The notes under the pieces were generated by a model. The model did not search any database, was not told the DNA's origin, and saw only the letters and a list, made by a program, of their open reading frames with translations. From Parabacteroides hominis (GTDB lineage: Bacteria > Bacteroidota > Bacteroidia > Bacteroidales > Tannerellaceae), in the NCBI RefSeq assembly GCF_014287585.1, contig NZ_JACOOJ010000001.1, forward strand, positions 62,001 to 126,000: a DNA stretch of 64,000 bases, given 5' to 3'. Shown here piece after piece: positions 17,606 through 26,640 of the stretch. Both the position numbers and the translations under genes were made by a program. Numbering within the stretch: the stretch's first letter is position 1; every line of letters begins with the position of its first letter.

Positions 17606-19195
17606 CTAAAAATTCCGCCCCGTATCCCACCATAAACGGCTTCCGGCATGATCCGGTTTGCCGAAAGCGTTGACCAGCTTTTCATATAAAGGAGCATCCG
17701 TATCGGCCAAGTCAGCAGGGAAATTCAGACGGCGGATCATAATCTCGGTATCGATACAGCCATCCTTGCTGTTATTGAAACGCACCGGGAACAAACGAGG
17801 ATAGCCCGTACGCCGCTGCTCAGCCCAGGCTTCATCGCCTTCGGGAAAAACAGCCAGCCATTTCTGCGTCAATATCTTTTCCAGTTTCACTTCGTTTGAG
17901 GCATCGTCCTCCCACTTGGGTGAAACCAGGCAGCGTGCCTCGATATTATTCGCCGGATCAAAGGCATCCACATAATCCGCCCCTGTCCGGTCCGACTGCA
18001 AATACTCGTCCAAACCATCCGCACCCCATTGCCGGAAAGAGGCGACCACCCCGTTACGATAGCAGACACCCGGCTCCTCGTCCGTCCATCCCCGCAAGGC
18101 GGCTTCGGCTCGCAGGAACCAAATTTCGGCAGCTGTCATCAGGATCGGTTCGGTAGTCTGGTTCACATATATCTTCGAATGGGAGGCATATAATAAATGG
18201 GAGAAGCAAGTGCCCTGCCGGATTCCCTTATACCGGGCAGCCTGATCCGCAGCAGGTTCGAAATAACGTTCCAGCCTCGGATCTCCATAGCCGGTCATAA
18301 TCGACTCCATTGATGCATTCATGAACACTTCCCCCCATACCCGGTTGATCTCTCCCAACGGATTCTGATAACCGTTGCGGGTGGAAACCTTCACACACTC
18401 GGAAGACTGCTCGAAAACACCGGCCGGATCGCCCGATGATTTCCGGAACTCTTCTTCCGCTTTCACCGGATCGGCCATCGCAATACGAACAGCCAGACGC
18501 ATCCTGAGAGAGTTGGCAAAACGAATCCAGGAAACAGGGCGGCCATCCAGCAAGAGATCGAAATCAGAAATGTCCGGCCCCTTCACTTTGGAGTCCATAT
18601 ATGTATGCAAGATTCCGACCGCCTCGTCCAGATCCCGGAAGAAAGCCGTGTACGCCTCCTGCTGCGTCTCCGGCCTGTAGCCTTCCGCCTCGTTGCCGAA
18701 ATAAGTATAGACGATCGGGCCGTAGATATCCGAAATACGGTGCATAGCCTCCACCTTCAGGATTTTGGTCACCGCATACACCGAGGGATAATCCACCCGC
18801 GTGGAATCTTCGAGCTTTTTAATCTGCGGCATGACATAGGCATAGGTATATCCCCAATCCGTCCCGTTCCAGCCATCCTGGAGGTTATAGTCGGAATTGC
18901 TGCTCCCGCCGTTGTGGGGCTTATAATCGTGCATATAGCCGCTGAACATATCGGCATTCAGGTTTTGCATCAACTGATACGGCCAGTTCTTCCCTTTCCC
19001 GAAGTCGTAGTTGAAATAGATACCCTGCTGGATAATATCCAACGGAATACCCAGATTGTTGAAATCGATCTCCATATCTTCGTCGGTAATACCGGTCTGG
19101 TCCGTATTGATATCCTTAAAGTCTCCGGTACAGGAGACGGACAGAAGACAAACGACCGACAAGCAGGCGGACAGGATCGTATAAAGAGTTCTCAT
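17606..19195 (-). CDS. SusD-like_2 outer-membrane lipoprotein
   Basis: I chose the start at 19195 (MRTLYTILSACLSVVCLLSVSC), which gives a proper lipoprotein signal with Cys at about 22; the frame is open 29 codons further but would overlap susC. 529 residues. The early motif CTGDFKDINTDQTG and the tetratricopeptide-like helices are typical of the SusD/RagB branch annotated SusD-like_2. It is a surface-exposed glycan or nutrient-binding partner that forms a lid on the SusC channel. It begins 10 bases after the susC stop on the same strand. The substrate is not evident, and no glycosidase is in the same operon. Confidence 0.92.
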   Translation of the reverse strand: MRTLYTILSACLSVVCLLSVSCTGDFKDINTDQTGITDEDMEIDFNNLGIPLDIIQQGIYFNYDFGKGKNWPYQLMQNLNADMFSGYMHDYKPHNGGSSNSDYNLQDGWNGTDWGYTYAYVMPQIKKLEDSTRVDYPSVYAVTKILKVEAMHRISDIYGPIVYTYFGNEAEGYRPETQQEAYTAFFRDLDEAVGILHTYMDSKVKGPDISDFDLLLDGRPVSWIRFANSLRMRLAVRIAMADPVKAEEEFRKSSGDPAGVFEQSSECVKVSTRNGYQNPLGEINRVWGEVFMNASMESIMTGYGDPRLERYFEPAADQAARYKGIRQGTCFSHLLYASHSKIYVNQTTEPILMTAAEIWFLRAEAALRGWTDEEPGVCYRNGVVASFRQWGADGLDEYLQSDRTGADYVDAFDPANNIEARCLVSPKWEDDASNEVKLEKILTQKWLAVFPEGDEAWAEQRRTGYPRLFPVRFNNSKDGCIDTEIMIRRLNFPADLADTDAPLYEKLVNAFGKPDHAGSRLWWDTGRNF

Positions 19196-19205
19196 ATTCC
19201 AATGA

Positions 19206-22200
19206 TTAAAATTCACATTTGATATTAAATCCAAAACTGCGGGCAGTCGGCATCCCGTACACTTCGATCCCTTGGTTGTCATTTCCGGTAGACAAGATCA
19301 AGTCCGGATCGAAAGGAGCCTTCTTATAGATAAAGAACAGGTTGCGCGCCACGAACGAGAAGTTCACCTGGCTGAACACACGTGTCGCCTCCATCCATTT
19401 CTGCGGTAAGCGGTAACCTAACGAGAGTTCGCGCAGGCGGATGTTGGTGGCGTCGTACATATAATATTCCGTCACTCCGGCTCGCCCTCCTACGACGTTC
19501 TTATAGAAACCTTCCACGTTCTCGATCTTATGCCCTTCCAGCATCACAAATCCGGCATTGCGGGCGGCAGCCGTTTCTTTTGTCACCCCGAACAGATCCA
19601 TATCCGCCAAGGTTTGCGAAAGGATATCCCCGCCGATACGGCTGTCGATCAGGAAAGAAAGGGTCACATCCTTATAACCGATCGTGTTGCTCCAACTCAT
19701 TGCCAGTTTAGGGTTGCAGTTGCCAACTTTGATCAGGTTACCTTCTCCCTCTACTTGCGGCAGCCCTTTCTTCTCTCCTTCCGTTTCGTACAAGATTTGT
19801 CCGTTTTCATCCCGTCGGAACGCTTTCCCGTAGATATCGCCGAAAGAGCCTCCCTCCCTCAGCTTCATGGCGTAGCTGGAAGAGAAACCACTGGGGCCGT
19901 AGACAAACACCGGAAGTTCTTCATGCAGCTTGACGACCTTATTTTGGTTCGTAGACAAGTTCAGTTCGCTTTTCCAACTGACCTCCTTTCCCTGGACAGG
20001 CCAGCCGCCGATGCTCAGTTCCCACCCCATGTTCCGGATATCGCCGGCGTTCACATAGCGGTAGGCGTAACGGTCGCCGGACTTGGCAGGCAGTTTAAAG
20101 AACTGGTTGCGCGTATTCGTCTTGTACCAGGTTCCGCTGAAACTCAACCGGCTACCGAAGAAACGCCATTCCGTCCCCAACTCTACAGAGGTAGTCATCT
20201 CCGGCTTCATATCTTCAAACGGGGCGGCATCGGCATATTCGATCTCGCCTCCCGCCCCGACATGCGACACGGGGTTCGTCACATAAAGCGGTATATCGTT
20301 CCCGACCTTGCTCCACACCGCCCGTATCTTAGAGAAAGAGACCCACCGGGGAAACGGCAGCATCTTATCCATGATCCAGGCCGCCCCTACCGAAGGATAG
20401 AAGAAGCCGGAACCTTCGTTCGGAGTATAAGCCAGCGTACTCGCCCAGTCGTTTCGAGCGGTCAGATCGAGGATCAGGCTCTCCTTATACCCGACCTGGG
20501 CCGTCGCGAACACCGACTGCATTTGCCTGCGGGCGTCTATCTGCTGGTCGATATAAGCCGAACCGTTCATGTTGATATTGGCGATATTGAAGACATTCGC
20601 ATACTTTAGCGAAGCTGTCTTCGAATCGTAGCGGAGCGAGTTGACCGTCTTGTCGTTGATGCTCGCCCCCACAGCCCCCTGAAGGGAGAAAACGCCAAGT
20701 TTCTTTTCGAACATCCCCATAATATCCCCGTAAAACATCGTCTCCTGATAATCCATCTCTATATAGCGACCATTCTTTCCGGCAAGCGCAGGGGCGGTCG
20801 AGGCATAGAACTTCTGCCTGATCTTGTCCGACACGTTATCGACACTTCCGCGAGCCTGCACACGGAACCAGTTCGTGACAATGAAATCGGCCGTCAGCGA
20901 AGCCATCGTCCGGTTGCGCAGGTCCTTGCTCCGGATGCGGTTCACCACCCAATAAGGATTCTGTTCGAAATCCTCGGTTCCCGAATGCCAGTTCTGGACA
21001 TTCAGGTTACGGGAGTCGTCCCATACCTCAAACCGGTCCCGGTATTCCGATATATCCTTTCCACGCGGGAAACGATACAAGCCCACCAAAGAGTTCATAT
21101 AAAATCCCCCGCTCGGATTGCGGTTTTCGATAGTCTGCCGGAAAAGGCTGATGTTCGCATCTAATTTCAAGCGGTCGTCGAACAGCTTGGCCGTTTCACG
21201 GAAGTTAATATTGTGCTTGCTCAGTTTATTATTATCCATAATCCCTTTGCCGGTCGTATTGGCATACGAGAAATAGGTCTGATAGCGGTCGTTGCCGGTA
21301 CTGACGGACAAAGAAGTGATAGAGGTCAGTCCGGTGCGGAAGAAATCGCCGGCATTGTCATAGGCAGGCATCTCCTGTTTTTCGCCCCAGCTTTCCACCC
21401 CGTTGCTTTCTCCATAGGTATTCTGAAATTCGGGCAGGCAGAAAGCCTTGTCGAAGGTAAGATTAGTGGAGAAGGTTATTTTCCGCATATCGCTCCTCCC
21501 CTTCTTTGTCGTAATCAGGATCACGCCGTTCGCCGCCTGGCTGCCATACAAAGCTGCCGCGGGCGAACCTTTCAGGACACTGATGCTTTCCACATCCTCC
21601 GGATTCAGGTTCGAGACGCCATCGCCTCCGTCCCTGTTACCGGCATCCGCCGTGCCGCCAATAGCGGTAAAAGCCTGTTCGTTGGAAGTGTTTAGCACCG
21701 GAACCCCGTCGATCACATACAAAGGTTGATTATTCCCCGCCACGGAACGGATTCCTCGCATCAAGACTTTGGCGGAGCTGCCGAGGCCGGAAGACGTTTT
21801 GTTTACCTGCATCCCCGCCACCTTACCCGCCAGCGACAGGATCATATTCGGCTCTTTCACGCGTGTCAGTTCTTCCCCGCCGACCTGCTTCGCCGAATAG
21901 GTCAATGCCGATTCTTTGCGTTTGAGCCCCAGTGCGGTCACAATGACATCATCAAGCAGCAAAGCATTTTCCGACAATTTCACATAGACGGATTGTTGCC
22001 CCCGGACATATATTGCCTGGGGCTTATACCCGATAAAAGAAATCCTCAATATCGAACTGTCGGCTGCAAGTATTGTAAAATCTCCGTGCGCATCAGTTAT
22101 AACGCCATTCGTCGTACCCTCTTCCACTACATTGGCCCCTGATAATGGTTTTTCATTTTCATCGACAACCTTACCGGATATTTTCACTTTGGACACCTGA

Positions 22201-22307
22201 GTCCCTGATGTCCGCAAATCCGTTAAAATCGAATCGTTACCCCCATGTGCATATACCGATACAAGCAACAGAAACAATAGGAAATAATTTCCCGGCAAAA
22301 ATTTCAT
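19206..22307 (-). CDS. SusC/RagA TonB-dependent outer-membrane transporter (pair 1)
   Basis: A 1033-residue TonB-dependent channel: signal peptide (about 1-22), carboxypeptidase-D-like regulatory beta domain (about 41-115: SGKVVDENEKPLSGANVVEEG), plug domain with LMRGIRSVAGNNQPLYVIDGVPV and SISVLKGSPAAALYGSQAANGVILITTKKG, then a 22-strand barrel ending in an aromatic residue (SFGFNIKCEF). It imports a ligand captured by the SusD partner downstream. Unlike the other two susC genes here, it has no inverted-repeat switch upstream; CAAAGATA at about 22335 is a likely reverse-strand -7 element. Confidence 0.93.
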   Translation of the reverse strand: MKFLPGNYFLLFLLLVSVYAHGGNDSILTDLRTSGTQVSKVKISGKVVDENEKPLSGANVVEEGTTNGVITDAHGDFTILAADSSILRISFIGYKPQAIYVRGQQSVYVKLSENALLLDDVIVTALGLKRKESALTYSAKQVGGEELTRVKEPNMILSLAGKVAGMQVNKTSSGLGSSAKVLMRGIRSVAGNNQPLYVIDGVPVLNTSNEQAFTAIGGTADAGNRDGGDGVSNLNPEDVESISVLKGSPAAALYGSQAANGVILITTKKGRSDMRKITFSTNLTFDKAFCLPEFQNTYGESNGVESWGEKQEMPAYDNAGDFFRTGLTSITSLSVSTGNDRYQTYFSYANTTGKGIMDNNKLSKHNINFRETAKLFDDRLKLDANISLFRQTIENRNPSGGFYMNSLVGLYRFPRGKDISEYRDRFEVWDDSRNLNVQNWHSGTEDFEQNPYWVVNRIRSKDLRNRTMASLTADFIVTNWFRVQARGSVDNVSDKIRQKFYASTAPALAGKNGRYIEMDYQETMFYGDIMGMFEKKLGVFSLQGAVGASINDKTVNSLRYDSKTASLKYANVFNIANINMNGSAYIDQQIDARRQMQSVFATAQVGYKESLILDLTARNDWASTLAYTPNEGSGFFYPSVGAAWIMDKMLPFPRWVSFSKIRAVWSKVGNDIPLYVTNPVSHVGAGGEIEYADAAPFEDMKPEMTTSVELGTEWRFFGSRLSFSGTWYKTNTRNQFFKLPAKSGDRYAYRYVNAGDIRNMGWELSIGGWPVQGKEVSWKSELNLSTNQNKVVKLHEELPVFVYGPSGFSSSYAMKLREGGSFGDIYGKAFRRDENGQILYETEGEKKGLPQVEGEGNLIKVGNCNPKLAMSWSNTIGYKDVTLSFLIDSRIGGDILSQTLADMDLFGVTKETAAARNAGFVMLEGHKIENVEGFYKNVVGGRAGVTEYYMYDATNIRLRELSLGYRLPQKWMEATRVFSQVNFSFVARNLFFIYKKAPFDPDLILSTGNDNQGIEVYGMPTARSFGFNIKCEF

Positions 22308-22445
22308 CTCGCTTATTCATTAGTTATTAACAAGGGCAAAGATATATAAAAAAAGAACTGTATCAAATAATTACGAACCGGGAAGATGTGCCAAACCGCC
22401 CCGTTCCCATGCTTGACACGAGGACAGGGCGATTTGGCAAATACC

Positions 22446-23732
22446 TTAGAAACTATACTGCACCGCCAAGTTCATCCTGTTGGCATGACGAGTGTCGCCG
22501 TTGAAATCCGTACGCCAGCCGCGCAGGTATTCGGCTCCGACCTGCAAGTCGGAAGTAATGTTCCAGAACAGAGTGGCGTTGAGATACTGCCCGTAGCGGT
22601 ACTGATCGGAAGGAGTAGCGGGATAACCGTCATGGCTATAGAGGCGTGACTGCCCGTAGGTGCTGGTGACAAATACCTTCGGAGAGAAATTATACTGCAT
22701 GCCGGCAAACCAGCCCATCATCGGGAGCACCTGCATCTTCCCCTCCTTTTCCGGATTCGGGACGACATCGACATTCAGCATGCTCATATCGTTCAGGAAC
22801 TGCCCGATCCCCTTGCCGTAAACGCCCTGTCCGTAGACCTGCAAACGGTTCGTCAGGTTGAAGGTGGCGGAAGCCAAAACGCCCCATCCGATCTCCGACT
22901 CCGCCTTATGGGCCGTCAGATTGTCGTAGGTCATGCTGCGGATGATCGCCGCTGCCCGGAAATGGCTTTTAGGATTCCAGCCATACTGCACGTAGACCGG
23001 GAAGTTCGGCATCCGCTGTTTGGCGATGCTGACATGGTCGTTCGTCAGGCCGTCCACAACCGGCATTTCCACACCGATACCTGCTTTCAAGCCTTTGGCA
23101 AGCGCATGTTCGTAGCGGATCTGGGTGGCATGATAGATCGACATCCCGTTAGGGCCTGCAAAGTCGATCGTTGCGGGTACATTGCCCAAGTCCATGAACG
23201 AGCCGTAGTCATACCCTGCCGTAAAGCCGCGTGCCGACACATAGGCGTTTCTCAACTCGAATATCTTGCCGCTTCCCCCACGGAAGTTACCAGCGGTATA
23301 GACAACGAAATCTCCTAACAGGTCCGTATGCCCGACCAGCTTCAGGAAGATGGTACTGGTAGTGGCGTCCATCTGGAACTGGTTCCGTACATACGACTGC
23401 CCCCTGCCGGGGATCAATGCCGGATAGAAGTCTATATTATCGGAAATACCGCCGAAATCATATTCGGCAGCCAGTTTCACATAACCACCGATACCGAGAG
23501 CGAACTTGCCTTTCCGGTCTGTCAACAGGAAGCGGGGCGCTTTCGGTTCGTGGAAACGGGGACTCTGTGTCTCATTCATGATCCGGATAATCTCGTCGCC
23601 AGCCTTGTCGATGGTGACAAACATGATCGAGTTAGGTTCGTTATCCTCAACCACAACTTTCTGAGCCTGGGAATGGACTGAAACCAGCCCCATTCCGAGC
23701 AGTAGAACTGCGCTTTTCAACAATGTTTTCAT
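22446..23732 (-). CDS. DcaP-like trimeric porin
   Basis: A 428-residue outer-membrane protein with a signal peptide (ending HSQAQ), a short periplasmic N-terminal segment (about 25-60), and a beta barrel that starts at GYVKLAAEYDFGG and ends in RMNLAVQYSF with the terminal Phe used by the BAM machinery. The layout matches DcaP-family porins, which form channels for dicarboxylates and related small acids. It has no TonB box. It lies on the same strand as the SusC/SusD pair but is separated by about 140 bases. Confidence 0.8.
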   Translation of the reverse strand: MKTLLKSAVLLLGMGLVSVHSQAQKVVVEDNEPNSIMFVTIDKAGDEIIRIMNETQSPRFHEPKAPRFLLTDRKGKFALGIGGYVKLAAEYDFGGISDNIDFYPALIPGRGQSYVRNQFQMDATTSTIFLKLVGHTDLLGDFVVYTAGNFRGGSGKIFELRNAYVSARGFTAGYDYGSFMDLGNVPATIDFAGPNGMSIYHATQIRYEHALAKGLKAGIGVEMPVVDGLTNDHVSIAKQRMPNFPVYVQYGWNPKSHFRAAAIIRSMTYDNLTAHKAESEIGWGVLASATFNLTNRLQVYGQGVYGKGIGQFLNDMSMLNVDVVPNPEKEGKMQVLPMMGWFAGMQYNFSPKVFVTSTYGQSRLYSHDGYPATPSDQYRYGQYLNATLFWNITSDLQVGAEYLRGWRTDFNGDTRHANRMNLAVQYSF

Positions 23733-23853
23733 AAATGTGCTTTTTGTTTAGATGAATTACCAACTTGAACAGATGCCGGCGGAAAAGGTTGTGTTAAATG
23801 GTTGCTTTAACGAGTAAATATCACTATTTTTGTTGCCATAATACAAAAATAAG

Positions 23854-24531
23854 ATGAAGATGAAAAAGCTGTTTGCTATATGTTTAGTGGCCCTCTCGGC
23901 TCTGATATCCGTCCATTTGCAAGCGCAAGAGGTTGAAACGCTGGTGTTGATCGATACCGATATGGGAAAAATCAAGGTAAAACTCTTTAACGACACGCCC
24001 CAGCATCGTGACAATTTTATCAAAAACGTGAAGGAGCACCTCTATGACGGGCTGTTGTTCCACCGTGTCATCAAACAGTTTATGGTACAGGCGGGCGACA
24101 TCAATTCCAAAGACGCCCCGATGGAACAACACTTAGGCGACGGCGACCCTGACTATACCATCCCGGCGGAGATCGTCTACCCGAAATACTTCCATAAACG
24201 CGGCATGTTCGCCGCCGCCCGTACAGGCGACGACGAGAACCCCGAACGCGCCTCGTCGGCCACCCAGTTCTATATCGTCACCGGCAAGTTCTTTACAGAA
24301 ATGGAACTCGACAAGATGGAGAAGGAACAGAGCGTCACCTTCACCCCCGAACAGCGCCAAGCCTATATGCTGGAAGGCGGCACGCCCCACCTGGACGGGA
24401 AATACACGATCTTCGGCGAAGTCGTGAGCGGCATGAAGGCGGTCGACAAGATCCAGTTCACCGAGACGAACGCAGATGACCGTCCCGTCAAAAACATCAA
24501 GATCAAGTCAATGAAGATAGTCAACAAATAA
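23854..24531 (+). CDS. Periplasmic cyclophilin-type peptidyl-prolyl isomerase
   Basis: A 225-residue isomerase with a signal peptide (MKMKKLFAICLVALSALISVHLQAQ). The cyclophilin core begins VLIDTDMGKIKVKLFNDTPQHRDNF and carries the active-site Arg/Phe motif FHRVIKQFMVQAGD. Loops are enlarged as in other Bacteroidetes members. It is followed 10 bases later by a second cyclophilin without a signal peptide, so the pair would serve the envelope and the cytoplasm. Confidence 0.93.
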   Translation: MKMKKLFAICLVALSALISVHLQAQEVETLVLIDTDMGKIKVKLFNDTPQHRDNFIKNVKEHLYDGLLFHRVIKQFMVQAGDINSKDAPMEQHLGDGDPDYTIPAEIVYPKYFHKRGMFAAARTGDDENPERASSATQFYIVTGKFFTEMELDKMEKEQSVTFTPEQRQAYMLEGGTPHLDGKYTIFGEVVSGMKAVDKIQFTETNADDRPVKNIKIKSMKIVNK

Positions 24532-24541
24532 ACAACAAAGA

Positions 24542-25303
24542 ATGGAAACGAAAGAAACATTAGTGGTGATGGATACCACCCTCGGAAAGATAAAAATCAA
24601 ATTATACAACGATACGCCGCAGCACCGCGACAATTTCATCAAGCTGGCGAAAGCCGGGCAATACGACGGCCTGCTGTTCCACCGCGTCATCAAGGACTTT
24701 ATGGTGCAAGGTGGCGACGTCACCTCCAAAGACGCCCCGATGAACAAGCAGTTAGGAGCCGGAGACCTGGGCTATACCGTTCCGGCGGAGTTCAACTATC
24801 CCAAATATTTCCACAAAAAGGGAGCCTTGTGCGCCGCCCGTACCGGAGACGAAGTAAACCCGGAAAAGGCTTCGTCAGCCTCGCAGTTCTACATCGTCAC
24901 CGGTAAGAAATACTCGGAAAACGAACTCGGCCAGATGGAAAAGCAACTGGAAGGACGCCTGAAGCAAGCCATCTTCAACCGCCTCCAGACGGAGAACAAG
25001 CCCAAGATCATGGAACTCTACCGCAGCGGCAACAAAGAAGAGCTTGCCGTGCTCCGCGACACCCTGATCGGCAAGACCGAACTGGAAGCCGAAAAGCGGA
25101 AAGACGAGACGAAGATGCCTGCCGAACTGCGCGAGACCTACAAAACGGTCGGCGGCGTGCCCTTCCTCGATAACCAGTACACCGTGTACGGCGAAGTGGT
25201 GGAAGGCCTGGATGTCGTAGACGCCATCCAGCAAGTAAAGACCAACAAACAAGACCGCCCGACGGAAAATGTAGTAATCAAGTCGGTAGAGGTTTTGGAA
25301 TGA
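24542..25303 (+). CDS. Cytoplasmic cyclophilin-type peptidyl-prolyl isomerase
   Basis: A 253-residue paralog of the preceding protein, without a signal peptide (METKETLVVMDTTLGKIKIKLYND). It has the same FHRVIKDFMVQGGD active-site segment and an insertion of about 50 charged residues (about 125-185, rich in Lys/Glu) before the conserved GGVPFLDNQYTVYGEVVEG. Its stop overlaps the next start (ATGATG at 25300-25305), indicating translational coupling with the MATE transporter. Confidence 0.92.
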   Translation: METKETLVVMDTTLGKIKIKLYNDTPQHRDNFIKLAKAGQYDGLLFHRVIKDFMVQGGDVTSKDAPMNKQLGAGDLGYTVPAEFNYPKYFHKKGALCAARTGDEVNPEKASSASQFYIVTGKKYSENELGQMEKQLEGRLKQAIFNRLQTENKPKIMELYRSGNKEELAVLRDTLIGKTELEAEKRKDETKMPAELRETYKTVGGVPFLDNQYTVYGEVVEGLDVVDAIQQVKTNKQDRPTENVVIKSVEVLE

Positions 25304-26637
25304 TGCAGTTTTCGGTCTACAAGGAACATTACAAAGAAACGATACGCCTGGGTGTCCCGATCATGTTGGGGCAGCTGGGCATTATTGTTGTCGGCTTTGC
25401 CGACAACATCATGGTCGGGCATCACAGCACAGCCGAACTGGCAGCCGCCTCCTTCGTCAACAACTTCTTCAACCTCGTCTTCATTGCCGGGATGGGATTC
25501 TCCTACGGGCTTACCCCCATCATCGGGGGACTCTTTGCCCAAAAAAAATATGTCCGGGCAGGCGAAACGCTGAAAAACAGCCTTTGCATCAACTTCATCG
25601 TGGGAGTGTTGCTCAGCCTTTGCATGTTGATATTGCTCCTGAACATCCGGATTCTGAAGCAGCCGGAAGAACTGATGCCCTATATCGTGCCCTACTACAT
25701 ATTGCAGCTCATCTCGATCCTCTTTGCCATGCTGTTCAACTCGTTCAAGCAATTCAGCGACGGCACGACCGACACGGTCACCCCGATGTGCGTCATGTTG
25801 GGGGCCAATGTGCTCAACATCATCGGGAACTACCTGCTGATATATGGCAAGTTCGGATGTCCCGAACTGGGGCTTACCGGCGCCGGCATCTCGACACTTG
25901 CCAGCCGCATCCTGACATTCGGGGTGTTCTGCCTCCTGTTTGCCAAGCATTCTCGCTACAAACCCTACCTGGAAGGGTTCAGGAAAGGGACGGTCAACCA
26001 TACGAACATAGGCAACTTAGTGCGCCTCGGCCTGCCGGTCGGTTTCCAGATGGGAGTCGAGACAGGCTCGTTCAGCCTGAGTGTCATCATGATGGGCTGG
26101 CTGGGGAGCACGGCGCTCGCCGCCCACCAGGTGTTAGGCGTGATCACCACGCTCGGCTTCATGGTCTATTACGGCATAGCGGCGGCGGTCACCATACGCG
26201 TAAGCAGCTTCAGGGGGTGGAACGACTGGCCTGCCATACGGCATGCCTCTTTTGCCGGCCTGCATCTGGTCATGGGGACGGCCATCGTCGTGGTACTCCT
26301 GATCGGGGTGTTCCGCAACAATATGGGCTATATCATCACCCCGGAAAAAGAGGTGGTCGAACTGGTCGCCCTGCTCGCCTGGTCGGCGATCCTGTATCAG
26401 GTGGGCGACGGGCTGCAAATCCTTTTCGCCAATGCCCTGCGCGGCATCTCGGATGTCAAATACATGGCCTATATGGCCTTCTTCTGCCACTTCGGGCTGG
26501 CGCTCCCCATCGGTTACCTGTGCGGATTCACCTTCGGCTGGGGAGCTATCGGCATCTGGTGCGGCTTTCCGGTCAGCCTGACCGTTCTCGGCCTGTTGCT
26601 TTGGAGACGTTTCAATCGATTGACAATAAAAAATTAG
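25300..26637 (+). CDS. MATE family efflux transporter
   Basis: A 445-residue inner-membrane exporter with 12 predicted helices in two MatE repeats. The N-terminal pattern LGVPIMLGQLGIIVVGFADNIMVGHHSTAELAAASF is characteristic. The family expels cationic drugs or metabolites in exchange for Na+ or H+; the substrate is unknown. Translation may start at either of two adjacent Met codons overlapping the cyclophilin stop. Four bases separate its stop from the fructose-bisphosphatase start, so these genes are one operon. Confidence 0.92.
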   Translation: MMQFSVYKEHYKETIRLGVPIMLGQLGIIVVGFADNIMVGHHSTAELAAASFVNNFFNLVFIAGMGFSYGLTPIIGGLFAQKKYVRAGETLKNSLCINFIVGVLLSLCMLILLLNIRILKQPEELMPYIVPYYILQLISILFAMLFNSFKQFSDGTTDTVTPMCVMLGANVLNIIGNYLLIYGKFGCPELGLTGAGISTLASRILTFGVFCLLFAKHSRYKPYLEGFRKGTVNHTNIGNLVRLGLPVGFQMGVETGSFSLSVIMMGWLGSTALAAHQVLGVITTLGFMVYYGIAAAVTIRVSSFRGWNDWPAIRHASFAGLHLVMGTAIVVVLLIGVFRNNMGYIITPEKEVVELVALLAWSAILYQVGDGLQILFANALRGISDVKYMAYMAFFCHFGLALPIGYLCGFTFGWGAIGIWCGFPVSLTVLGLLLWRRFNRLTIKN

Positions 26638-26640
26638 TGT

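Noticed and set aside
22308..22445. A possible inverted-repeat switch upstream of susC pair 1
   Set aside because: I searched for the GTTCTAA core and other paired inverted repeats there and found none; only an ordinary promoter-like CAAAGATA is present.
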